DNA of 64,000 nucleotides, taken from contig NZ_ATVT01000001.1 of assembly GCF_000420865.1 (NCBI RefSeq), positions 371,997 through 435,996 of the forward strand, in the 5' to 3' direction. Source of the DNA: Butyrivibrio sp. XPD2006 (GTDB taxonomy: Bacteria; Bacillota; Clostridia; Lachnospirales; Lachnospiraceae). Positions within the stretch are counted from its first letter, which is position 1. Every line of letters starts with the position of its first letter. Positions 1 to 8,539 of this stretch are shown piece after piece. A program made the translations under genes and the position numbers. The notes under the pieces are model-generated. The model was not told where the DNA came from. It did no database searches and was given only the letters and a program-made list of their open reading frames with translations.

Positions 1-283
1 ATGTTATCTGAGGTCTTACAAGTGCATCTTCTGTATGAAAAACAGAGGCATAAACTGCTTCAAGCTTCTCTCTTCCGATATCGTTATAACCATATCCTGT
101 TGTTCCAAGAAGGCAGGCTTCGCTTACTTTGTTCTCCTGCATGGCCTTGATGACTTTAAGCTGGTTGTACTCAGCTGTCTCATCGATTTTTTCAAACCGC
201 TCTTTAAGACCATCAAGAATATCCTGGCCAAATTTAACTACTTTTTCTGAAATTCCAAGTTCTTCGTAAATCTTATTGTTCAT
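1..283 (-). CDS. Methionine gamma-lyase family protein (YnbB / aluminium-resistance type), N-terminal part only
   Basis: The reverse strand reads an open frame from an ATG at 283 to the window edge, giving about 94 N-terminal residues. It starts MNNKIYEELGIS and contains the stretch LLGTTGYGYNDIGREKLE followed by EDALVRPQ. This is the N-terminal signature of the PLP-dependent Cys/Met-metabolism family annotated as methionine gamma-lyase or aluminium-resistance protein. The start overlaps the last 11 bases of miaA, with an AAGGA ribosome site just upstream, so it is probably translated after miaA in the same operon. The same neighbour follows miaA in many Firmicutes. The PLP lysine would lie outside the window, so activity cannot be judged. 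Confidence 0.82.
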   Translation of the reverse strand, partial: MNNKIYEELGISEKVVKFGQDILDGLKERFEKIDETAEYNQLKVIKAMQENKVSEACLLGTTGYGYNDIGREKLEAVYASVFHTEDALVRPQIT

Positions 284-1208
284 AAATCCTTATCATCTCT
301 TTCAAAATCTTTTCATCGTCTCTGTCAAATTCCTGTTTATCGATCCATATAACATCTCTCTCCCGCTTGAACCAGGTGAGCTGGCGCTTGGCAAAATGTC
401 TAGTATTTCTTTTTATAAGATAAACAGCTCTTTCAAGGTCGTATTCACCTTCAAGATAGCCTATCATCTCACGATATCCAAGTCCCTGCATTGAAGTTGC
501 ATCCCTTGGAATATTCATAGTAAGAAGGTCTTTGACTTCTCTCTCTAGGCCTTCTTCTATCATCTGATCAACACGTTTTTCTATTCTTGAATACAGAACA
601 GATCTGTCGTCAGTCAGGACAAAATACTTAAAATCATACGGAGATGTTCTTCCATGCTGTTCAGTATTGTGCTGAGAGATCTTTTTACCGGTCTTTTTGT
701 AATATTCAAGCGCACGTATTACACGCTTGGAATTGTTCTCATGGATAGCCTCGGCAGATTCGGGATCAACAGCCTTCAGTTCTTCATGCAAAACATGAAC
801 TCCCTCTGTTCTGGCTCTTTCTTCCAACTCATGCCTGTAGCTCTCATCTTCATCAGTCTCAGTAAAATCAATGTCATAAAGTACAGCCTGGATATAGAAG
901 CCTGTACCTCCGACAATGATCGGCACCTTGCCTCTTTTGGAAATATCTGCAATGGCTTCTTTTACAAGCTTCTGGAAGATAAATACATTGAAGTCATCGT
1001 GCGGATCAAGAAAATCGATCAGATGATGATGAACACCTCCCATCTTATCAGGGGAAATCTTGTCAGTTCCGATGTTCATGTACTTATATACCTGCATAGA
1101 ATCAGCGGAGATTATCTCTCCGCCAATTTTTTTTGCAAGTTCAATAGACAGTTTTGTTTTACCTACTGCTGTAGGACCTGTTATTACAACAAGTTTCTGT
1201 TTATCCAT
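273..1208 (-). CDS. miaA: tRNA dimethylallyltransferase MiaA
   Basis: MiaA adds a dimethylallyl group to N6 of A37 in tRNAs reading UNN codons; MiaB, encoded upstream in the same operon, then methylthiolates that base. The 311-residue protein opens with the P-loop GPTAVGKT (residues 11-18). It then has the family motif ISADSMQVYKYMNIGTDK and, later, QGLGYREMIGYLEGEYDL and the C-terminal block TRHFAKRQLTWFKRE, all typical of MiaA. Length is normal. The ATG overlaps the mutL stop by one base (TAATG), indicating translational coupling. Confidence 0.97.
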   Translation of the reverse strand: MDKQKLVVITGPTAVGKTKLSIELAKKIGGEIISADSMQVYKYMNIGTDKISPDKMGGVHHHLIDFLDPHDDFNVFIFQKLVKEAIADISKRGKVPIIVGGTGFYIQAVLYDIDFTETDEDESYRHELEERARTEGVHVLHEELKAVDPESAEAIHENNSKRVIRALEYYKKTGKKISQHNTEQHGRTSPYDFKYFVLTDDRSVLYSRIEKRVDQMIEEGLEREVKDLLTMNIPRDATSMQGLGYREMIGYLEGEYDLERAVYLIKRNTRHFAKRQLTWFKRERDVIWIDKQEFDRDDEKILKEMIRIYEQ

Positions 1209-3157
1209 TACTCAACTACTCTCTTAAACTTCTTGTCAATCTCATACTTGCTCATGGAAATAATCGTTGGCCTTCCATGAGGGCAATTGTATGGATTATC
1301 AAGGGTGAGAAGCTCGTCCAAAAGAGCTTCCATCTCGGCTCTGCTCATCTTGGTATTACCTTTGACAGATGCCTTGCATGCCATACTGGCTATCTTATAG
1401 TTGATAACATCCGGAGTTCTGTCCAGACCGGTCTCATGTGAGAGTTCATCCAGAATCTGAATGAACATGTCTTTCTCGTTATCACATCCGAACAGATCGA
1501 TTGGAATAGCTCTCATAGCATACTCTCGTCCGCCGAAGTTTTCAATATTAAATCCAAGCTTTTCAAAATATTGCCTGTAATTTAAGAAAAGCTCTTCCTC
1601 CGCACTGGTAAGAGCAACTATAACAGGCGGATTTACCATCTGGGAAAGCATTTCACCATTCTTGTATCTCTTGAGCATTCGCTCATAGTTGACTTTTTCA
1701 TGGGCAGCATGCTGATCGACAATAAACATCTTGTCCTTAAAGCCTATGATCCAGTAGGTTCCGAAAATCTGCCCCAGAATGTCATATTCTTTTACATTTT
1801 CTTTGGTAAGGACCTTTTCATCAAACAGATCGAGCTGGGTTACCTTTTCAACAACTATTGCGTTGTCTGATTTGATTATCGGAGAAAGATGCTCGTTCTT
1901 CTCAGCGATGCTTCCGTCTGAATCACCAAATATTCTGGTCCATACTGCTGATTTATTGCTGTCTTCAATCTTGATGGGCTCAGCTTTGACGCCCTTGGCA
2001 AAAACAGGAGTATCTTCGCTTATCTTATGCTTTTCGAAACGAAGTGCTTCAAAAGGCTGAGGTGCTGCTTTTTTCTCTGATTTTTCTTCTGAATCATGTA
2101 TTTCTGCCTGCTTTGGTATCTCTTTGGGCTCGTCGTCACATTCTCCAAGAAGTGCATCCGGGATCATTTCTCTCTGACTGAGAGCTCTCTCTACGTTAGA
2201 ACTGATGAAATCATAAAGCTGTTGCTGATTGTTAAATCTGACTTCCATCTTGGCGGGATGAACATTTACATCCACACAGGAAGGATCAAGGCGCAAATGA
2301 AGAATGGCAAAGGGAAATTTGTGCATCATAAGATACTGCTTATATCCCTCTTCAAGAGCTTTGCTCATAACTTTGTCCTTGATATATCTGCCGTTTACAA
2401 AGAATATCTCAAAGTTTCTGTTGGAACGGTTTATGGACGGCTCTCCGAGGTACCCTTCAAGTATCATTCCGCCTTCTTCTGCCTTAAAAGGAATAACGCT
2501 TACAGAGATGTCTCTTCCGTATATCCTGTAGATGATTTCCTTAAGATCGCCGTTTCCCGATGTTGAGAATTTGTCGTCTTTGTTGTTGATGTAGTGAAAA
2601 GAGATCGTGGGATTATCAAGAGCCATATGCTCCATCACATCACCGATATAGCTTCCCTCTGTCTGAGGTGTCTTAAGGAATTTCTTTCTGGCAGGAGTAT
2701 TGTAAAAGAGATTACGGATTATAAGCGTTGATCCGTCAGGTGCGCCGATTTCTTCAAATGCAGCTTCCTCTCCGCCGTTTATACAGTATCTGGTTCCTAC
2801 AAGTTCGTCTTTGGTCTTGGTGATGAGATCAACCTGTGCAACTGAGGCGATACTGGAAAGAGCCTCGCCCCTGAAGCCCAGAGAATGAATGGAAAAGAGA
2901 TCTTCAATACTCTTAAGCTTACTGGTTGCATGTCTTTTGAAGGCTTTTCTGATCTGACTCTTCTCGATTCCCGAACCGTTGTCGGTTACTCTTATCATGT
3001 CGATACCGCCGCCTTTTATCTCAACGGTAATAGCAGTTGCACCGGAGTCTATTGCGTTTTCCACGAGTTCCTTTACAACGCTTGCCGGCCTTTCAACAAC
3101 TTCGCCTGCCGCAATCTGATCTATTGTGTTTTTATCAAGTTCATTGATAAATGCCAT
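1208..3157 (-). CDS. mutL: DNA mismatch repair protein MutL
   Basis: MutL couples mismatch recognition by MutS to strand incision. The N-terminal GHKL ATPase shows IAAGEVVERPASVVKELVENAIDSGA, DNGSGI and HATSK, plus the ring motif GFRGEALSSIASV. The C-terminal dimerization half carries DQHAAHEKVNYE, the endonuclease-type DQHA(X)2E(X)4E pattern, and CPHGRP near the end, so this is an incision-competent MutL. I chose the ATG at 3157 (MAFINELDKN, 649 residues). It overlaps the mutS stop by one base and has AGGTGG about 9 bases upstream. An in-frame GTG at 3169 lies inside that ribosome site and is unlikely to be used. Confidence 0.97.
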   Translation of the reverse strand: MAFINELDKNTIDQIAAGEVVERPASVVKELVENAIDSGATAITVEIKGGGIDMIRVTDNGSGIEKSQIRKAFKRHATSKLKSIEDLFSIHSLGFRGEALSSIASVAQVDLITKTKDELVGTRYCINGGEEAAFEEIGAPDGSTLIIRNLFYNTPARKKFLKTPQTEGSYIGDVMEHMALDNPTISFHYINNKDDKFSTSGNGDLKEIIYRIYGRDISVSVIPFKAEEGGMILEGYLGEPSINRSNRNFEIFFVNGRYIKDKVMSKALEEGYKQYLMMHKFPFAILHLRLDPSCVDVNVHPAKMEVRFNNQQQLYDFISSNVERALSQREMIPDALLGECDDEPKEIPKQAEIHDSEEKSEKKAAPQPFEALRFEKHKISEDTPVFAKGVKAEPIKIEDSNKSAVWTRIFGDSDGSIAEKNEHLSPIIKSDNAIVVEKVTQLDLFDEKVLTKENVKEYDILGQIFGTYWIIGFKDKMFIVDQHAAHEKVNYERMLKRYKNGEMLSQMVNPPVIVALTSAEEELFLNYRQYFEKLGFNIENFGGREYAMRAIPIDLFGCDNEKDMFIQILDELSHETGLDRTPDVINYKIASMACKASVKGNTKMSRAEMEALLDELLTLDNPYNCPHGRPTIISMSKYEIDKKFKRVVE

Positions 3158-5835
3158 TAGCTTTTCCACCTGTTCTTAAGATCGCTCTGGAGTTTATAGA
3201 GGGTATTCAGCGCATCCATGGGAGTAAGAGTAGTTATATCAATCTCCTGAAGACGCCTTAATACTTCCTCATCGGTTACTGTATCAAACAGTGACATCTG
3301 GTTGGTATCAACATCGTCGTAGTGCTTGACTTTGACCTTTCTGTCACTCTTATTTTCTTTTGCTATTGCCTGAACTTTGTCGGTAATGTCATTGTCGGTT
3401 AGCTCAGAGACAATCTCTTTTGCCCTGTCAATTACCATGTCAGGCACTCCTGCAAGCTTGGCTACCTGGATACCGTAGCTCTTATCGGCTCCGCCTTTGA
3501 TGATCTTACGCAAGAAGACAATATCGTCGCCGTTTTCTTTTACTGCTATGCAGTAGTTGTTGACGTTGTCCATCTTACCTTCAAGCTCTGTCAGCTCGTG
3601 ATAGTGGGTCGCAAACAAGGTCTTGGCGCCAAGTATTTTTCTGTTTGAAATATGCTCTGTTACTGCCCATGCAATTGCAAGGCCGTCATAGGTTGATGTT
3701 CCGCGTCCAATCTCATCAAGAATGAGAAGCGAGTCGGGCGTTGCGTTTCTTAGGATATTGGCAACTTCGTTCATCTCAACCATGAAAGTTGACTGTCCGC
3801 TTCCAAGGTCATCGGAAGCACCGACTCTTGTAAATATCCTGTCGACGACACACATATCCGCTTTGTCGGCCGGAACAAAGCTTCCAATCTGGCACATAAG
3901 GACAATAAGAGCTGTCTGCCTCATGTATGTTGACTTACCGGCCATGTTGGGACCGGTAATAATGTTAATGCAATGCTTCTTGTTATCAAGATAAGTATCA
4001 TTTGCAATGAACATATCTGATGTATCAAGCATCCTCTCGACAACAGGGTGACGACCGTTCTTTATATTGATCTGCCCTTTATCGTTGAGGTCAGGTTTGA
4101 TATAGTGATTTCTCTCTGCTACATATGCAAGAGATGCATATACATCCAAAAGAGCTATCGCCTTAGCTGTCGTCTGTATTCTGTCAATCTCAAGAGCAAT
4201 GGAATCTCTGATCTTACAGAACATCTCATATTCAAGGTTATTGAGCTTGTCCTGCGCGTTTAAAATTGTATCCTCGAGCTCTTTTAACTGAGGCGTCGTA
4301 TATCTCTCACAATTAGTAAGAGTCTGTTTTCTTATAAAATAATCCGGAACTTTGTCTTTAAACGAATTGGTGACTTCGAAAGAATAACCGAAAACATTAC
4401 TGTATTTAATCCTGAGGTTTTTGATGCCTGTCTTTTCTTTTTCTTCCTCTTCCATCTGAGCGAGCCACTGCTTACCGTTTGTGCCTGCTTCTCTGAAGTG
4501 GTCGATGTCGGCATCAAATCCATCTTTTATAATTCCGCTTTCCTTGATGGCAAGTGGTGGCTCTTCTACGATTGCTTTGTCTATAAGGTCGTAAATATCA
4601 ATAAGCGGATCAAGATCTCCTGCTACATTATCAATCCCTGTATCGCCTGAAATATCAGAAAGCGCTGTAATAATTGCAGGGATCATCTTGATGGAATTTC
4701 TGAAGGCCAGAAGATCCCTTGGGTTTGCTGTCTTAAATACTATCTTGGACATGAGTCTCTCAAGGTCGTAGATCGGTCCAAGATATTCTCTTATCTCTTC
4801 TCTGGTAACTACATTTTTAACAAGTTTTTCAACTGCATTCTGCCTGAGAAGAATCTCATCCTTATCGATAAGAGGCTGCTCAATAAAGCTTCTTAAGGTT
4901 CTGGCTCCCATGGCAGTTTTGGTCTTATCAAGGACCCAGAGAAGTGTTCCTCTTTTCTGCTTGTCTCGCATGGTCTCAACAAGCTCAAGGTTTCTTCTTG
5001 TAGAGCCGTCAAGCAGCATGTATTTGCTGGTGAGATAAGGATAGATATGAGTAATATTGCTGATATCGGACTTCTGCATATCGATCAGATACTGCAGAAG
5101 TGCACCGGAAGCGACAATTCCGTTTGGGAAATCATCGACGCCGAGGCCTATCAGTGAAGATACCTTAAAGTGCTTCATAAGAAGTCGTTTGCAGGAATCT
5201 TCATCGAAATATCTGTTATCAACAGGATTTATGAATATATTTAATCTATTTCTGATCTCTTCAAGGTCTGCTCCGGAGAATTCAAAGGCGTTATTACAGA
5301 TTATCTCGCTGGGCGAATACTTGCCGATCTCATCCATTGTTGCCCTGAGGGAATCAACTTCTGTAAGAAAATAATCACCTGTTGTAACGTCAGCGACGGA
5401 AATTCCTATACTGTCCGGTGAGTAAAAGATACTCATCAGATAGTTATTCTTGGTCTCCTCAAGAGACTGCATATTAAGGTTTGTTCCCGGTGTTACTATC
5501 CTTGTGACTTCTCTTTTGACAATTCCCTTGGCAAGCTTAGGGTCCTCCATCTGTTCACAGATGGCAACTTTATATCCTCTTGAAACGAGTTTGTTCAGGT
5601 AAGAATCCACAGCATGAAAAGGAACTCCGCACATGGGAGCCCTCTCTTCTAGGCCGCAGGCCTTACCTGTAAGTGTCAGCTCAAGCTCTTTTGAAGCAAC
5701 AAGAGCATCATCAAAAAAGATCTCGTAGAAGTCTCCCAGTCTGTAGAACAGAATGCAGTCACTATATTCTTTTTTGGTAGATATATAGTGCTGCATCATG
5801 GGAGATACTTTTGTGATATCAATACTTTCAATCAT
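3157..5835 (-). CDS. mutS: DNA mismatch repair protein MutS
   Basis: MutS binds mismatches and small loops as a dimer and recruits MutL. The 892-residue protein begins with the mismatch-binding domain, including the intercalating motif FYEIFFDDA (the FxE element). It continues through connector, lever and clamp domains to the ABC-type ATPase with TGPNMAGKSTYMRQ (Walker A), DELGSGQSTFMVEM-like signature text and LLILDEIGRGTSTYDG (Walker B). The start overlaps the miaB stop as ATGA, and mutL follows with a TAATG overlap. This is the normal Firmicute miaB-mutS-mutL-miaA block. The C-terminal tail after residue 800 is typical of the MutS1 branch. Confidence 0.97.
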   Translation of the reverse strand: MIESIDITKVSPMMQHYISTKKEYSDCILFYRLGDFYEIFFDDALVASKELELTLTGKACGLEERAPMCGVPFHAVDSYLNKLVSRGYKVAICEQMEDPKLAKGIVKREVTRIVTPGTNLNMQSLEETKNNYLMSIFYSPDSIGISVADVTTGDYFLTEVDSLRATMDEIGKYSPSEIICNNAFEFSGADLEEIRNRLNIFINPVDNRYFDEDSCKRLLMKHFKVSSLIGLGVDDFPNGIVASGALLQYLIDMQKSDISNITHIYPYLTSKYMLLDGSTRRNLELVETMRDKQKRGTLLWVLDKTKTAMGARTLRSFIEQPLIDKDEILLRQNAVEKLVKNVVTREEIREYLGPIYDLERLMSKIVFKTANPRDLLAFRNSIKMIPAIITALSDISGDTGIDNVAGDLDPLIDIYDLIDKAIVEEPPLAIKESGIIKDGFDADIDHFREAGTNGKQWLAQMEEEEKEKTGIKNLRIKYSNVFGYSFEVTNSFKDKVPDYFIRKQTLTNCERYTTPQLKELEDTILNAQDKLNNLEYEMFCKIRDSIALEIDRIQTTAKAIALLDVYASLAYVAERNHYIKPDLNDKGQINIKNGRHPVVERMLDTSDMFIANDTYLDNKKHCINIITGPNMAGKSTYMRQTALIVLMCQIGSFVPADKADMCVVDRIFTRVGASDDLGSGQSTFMVEMNEVANILRNATPDSLLILDEIGRGTSTYDGLAIAWAVTEHISNRKILGAKTLFATHYHELTELEGKMDNVNNYCIAVKENGDDIVFLRKIIKGGADKSYGIQVAKLAGVPDMVIDRAKEIVSELTDNDITDKVQAIAKENKSDRKVKVKHYDDVDTNQMSLFDTVTDEEVLRRLQEIDITTLTPMDALNTLYKLQSDLKNRWKS

Positions 5836-7283
5836 TTAACTAACTTCCCCAAATAGTAAAATCCATGACATTCGTCAAGGCTTACCTGTACAAATTCTCC
5901 TATAAGTTCCTCTCCCCCGGGGAAATGTACAAGCGTATTATTAGACATTCTTCCTGTTAAAAGAGATGAGTCATGCTCATTAACGCCTTCTACAAGCACG
6001 GATTCAATTCTTCCCTGTAACCTGGCTGTTTGCTCCTTGGCTGTTTCCTGAACAACTTTAAGCAGCATGTCAAAATTCTCCTTAACAACTTCTTCCGGTA
6101 CCTGATCCTCAAAATTAGCCGCTGGAGTACCCGGCCTTTTGGAGTAGATAAAGGTAAAGGCATTGTCAAACTTAACCTTGTTAATAACATCTATGGTGTC
6201 CAGGACAGCTTCTTTCGTCTCTCCCGGGAATCCGACAATTATATCTGTTGTGATGGCTACATCAGGGAGCTTGTTTCTGATTTTGTCCGCAAGCTTAAGG
6301 TAGTCATCTTTGGTATATTTTCTGTTCATTCTGCGAAGAATCTCGGTGTTACCTGCCTGAAGCGGAAGGTGAATATGTCTGGCAATCTTGGGATTGGCAG
6401 CAATGACATCAAGAAGTTCATCCGAGAAATCCTTGGGATGAGGAGTCATGAACCTTACCCTCTCAATTCCTTCAACTTCGCATACAAGCTCAAGTAGCTT
6501 TGCAAAAGAGATCTTATCCGGATTATCATCACTAAAATCAAGGCCATAGGAATTAACGTTCTGGCCAAGGAGCATTACTTCTTTTACTCCGTCAGCTGCG
6601 AGCTTCTCACACTCACGGATGATCTCCTTGGGTGATCTGCTTCTCTCGCGTCCTCTTACATAAGGCACGATACAATATGTGCAGAAGTTGTTGCAGCCAA
6701 ACATGATATTTACGCCGGACTTGAACGGATACTTACGAAATACCGGAAGATCTTCAACAATTTTGTTGGTGTCCTTCCAGATATCAATTATCATTCTGTC
6801 TGATTCAAGAACAGTATTTAAAAGTTCAGCAAACTTGAAAATATTGTGAGTTCCGAAAATCAGATCAACGAATCTGTAGCTTTTTTGAATCTTTTCTACA
6901 GCACCTGCTTCCTGCATCATGCATCCGCAGATTGCTACCTTCATATGAGGATTCTTTTTCTTGAAATTACTGGTCTGTCCAAGTCTTCCGAGAACTCTCT
7001 GATCAGCATTATCACGAACAGAGCAGGTATTGTATATGACAAAGTCTGCATCCTCACTCTCGCTCTCCTCATAACCTGCAAGCTTAAGAGTTGCCAGGAG
7101 CTTCTCTGAATCTCTGGCATTCATCTGGCATCCAAAAGTTACAACGCAGGCTGTAAGTTTCCTTCCGAGTTCCTTTTCAAGGGCTGAGACTTTCTCTTTT
7201 GCCTGTTCTATAAATTCAAGCTGCCTTATGCTCTCGCTATCGTGTACATCATTTTTGTTGCTGTTTAAAATATTTATTTCCAT
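5832..7283 (-). CDS. miaB: tRNA-2-methylthio-N6-dimethylallyladenosine synthase MiaB
   Basis: This is a radical-SAM methylthiotransferase that completes ms2i6A37 after MiaA. The N-terminal UPF0004 domain has TFGCQMNARDSE and YNTCSVRDNADQRV plus CGCMMQ, supplying the three cysteines of the auxiliary cluster. The radical-SAM cluster motif CNNFCTYC follows at about residue 195, then VRGRERSRSP and FMTPHPKDF. A TRAM RNA-binding domain closes the protein. At 483 residues it is slightly longer than average because of an N-terminal extension of about 40 residues, a common feature in clostridia. The gap from pepT is only 26 bases, so it probably belongs to the operon that starts at the GH13 gene. Confidence 0.96.
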   Translation of the reverse strand: MEINILNSNKNDVHDSESIRQLEFIEQAKEKVSALEKELGRKLTACVVTFGCQMNARDSEKLLATLKLAGYEESESEDADFVIYNTCSVRDNADQRVLGRLGQTSNFKKKNPHMKVAICGCMMQEAGAVEKIQKSYRFVDLIFGTHNIFKFAELLNTVLESDRMIIDIWKDTNKIVEDLPVFRKYPFKSGVNIMFGCNNFCTYCIVPYVRGRERSRSPKEIIRECEKLAADGVKEVMLLGQNVNSYGLDFSDDNPDKISFAKLLELVCEVEGIERVRFMTPHPKDFSDELLDVIAANPKIARHIHLPLQAGNTEILRRMNRKYTKDDYLKLADKIRNKLPDVAITTDIIVGFPGETKEAVLDTIDVINKVKFDNAFTFIYSKRPGTPAANFEDQVPEEVVKENFDMLLKVVQETAKEQTARLQGRIESVLVEGVNEHDSSLLTGRMSNNTLVHFPGGEELIGEFVQVSLDECHGFYYLGKLVK

Positions 7284-7309
7284 TAACCAAAACTCTTTCT
7301 AATTCAAAA

Positions 7310-8539
7310 TTACTTGTATGCATCAACAATTCCAAGGAGTATCTTAACTACCTGTTTCATTTCCTGAACTGATGCATATTCATATTTACCGTGATAATTG
7401 TATCCGCCTGTGCATAGATTTGGACAAGGAAGTCCTTTATATGAAAGGGCTGCTCCGTCTGTGCCACCTCTTATAGGATTGTCTATGGGTGTGATGCCAA
7501 GATCTTTCATGACCTTTTTGGCATTGTCTATGAGGTGCATATGAGGCTGAATCTTCTCAATCATGTTGTAGTACTGATCTCTTACAGTAACTTCAACCGT
7601 GCCCTCACCATATTTCTTATTGAGATATTCAGCAGCATCCTTAAAGAGCTGTTTTTTCTGCTCAAAGAGCTTCTCATCGTGGTCTCTGATGATGTATGAA
7701 GCGGTTGCGCTTTCGCATCCGCCGTTTACTTCAGTAAGATGGAAGAATCCTTCTCTGCCTTCGGTATACATGGGATTCTGGAATGCAGGAAGAAGTGAAT
7801 GGAATTCATAACAGATAAGAGCAGCATTTATCATCTTGTTCTTGGCATCACCGGGATGAACGCTTCTGCCATTTACCTTGATGACTCCTTCTGCTGCATT
7901 AAAGTTCTCATATTCCAGTTCTCCGAGTTTGCCTCCGTCTACGGTATAAGCATATTTGGCACCAAATCTCTCGATATCAAAATAAGCTGTTCCCTGTCCG
8001 ATTTCCTCGTCAGGAGTAAAAGCTATCTTGATGTCTCCGTGTTTGATCGAAGGGTCAGACAAAAGAGTCTTAGCCATAGTCATGATCTCTGCAATACCGG
8101 CTTTATCATCAGCACCCAGAAGTGTGGTTCCGTCTGTAACGATGAGGTCTTCTCCTACGTGGTTTTTAAGCTCAGGGAAATCAGCAGGTGATAAAACAAT
8201 ACTGCCGTCCGCAGAAAGGACAATGTCTTCTCCGTCGTATTTCTCAACAATCCTTGGATTTACATTTTTGCCGCTTACTTCATCAGAAGTATCCATGTGG
8301 GATACAAAGCCGATGGCAGGAGCATCACTACCAGTGTTTGAAGGAATTGAAGCATATACGTAGCAATGCTCTTTGTCATAGTAAACATTACTTGCTCCTA
8401 TTTCCGTAAGCTCTTTTGCAAGAAGAGATGCCAGATCGTGCTGCTTGGCAGTAGAAGGAGAAGCTCCTGTTGTGTCATCTGACTGGGTATCGATTTTTAC
8501 ATATCTTAAAAAATCTTCAATCACATCAATATTACTCAT
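7310..8539 (-). CDS. pepT: Peptidase T (tripeptide aminopeptidase)
   Basis: This is a cytosolic M20-family zinc metallopeptidase that releases the N-terminal residue from tripeptides. The 409-residue protein has IGFVSHMDTSDEVSG (zinc-ligand His with the following Asp), LLGADDKAGIAEIMT (bridging Asp), AFTPDEEIGQGT (catalytic Glu pair) and a late GGTDGAALSYKGLPCPNLCTGGYNYHGKYEY block with the last His ligand. All are diagnostic of PepT rather than of general M20 peptidases. The start overlaps the stop of the upstream GH13 gene by four bases (ATGA). Confidence 0.95.
   Translation of the reverse strand: MSNIDVIEDFLRYVKIDTQSDDTTGASPSTAKQHDLASLLAKELTEIGASNVYYDKEHCYVYASIPSNTGSDAPAIGFVSHMDTSDEVSGKNVNPRIVEKYDGEDIVLSADGSIVLSPADFPELKNHVGEDLIVTDGTTLLGADDKAGIAEIMTMAKTLLSDPSIKHGDIKIAFTPDEEIGQGTAYFDIERFGAKYAYTVDGGKLGELEYENFNAAEGVIKVNGRSVHPGDAKNKMINAALICYEFHSLLPAFQNPMYTEGREGFFHLTEVNGGCESATASYIIRDHDEKLFEQKKQLFKDAAEYLNKKYGEGTVEVTVRDQYYNMIEKIQPHMHLIDNAKKVMKDLGITPIDNPIRGGTDGAALSYKGLPCPNLCTGGYNYHGKYEYASVQEMKQVVKILLGIVDAYK

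Noticed and set aside
654..1280. 208-residue plus-strand open frame
   Set aside because: Antisense of miaA, with no ribosome site or family match.
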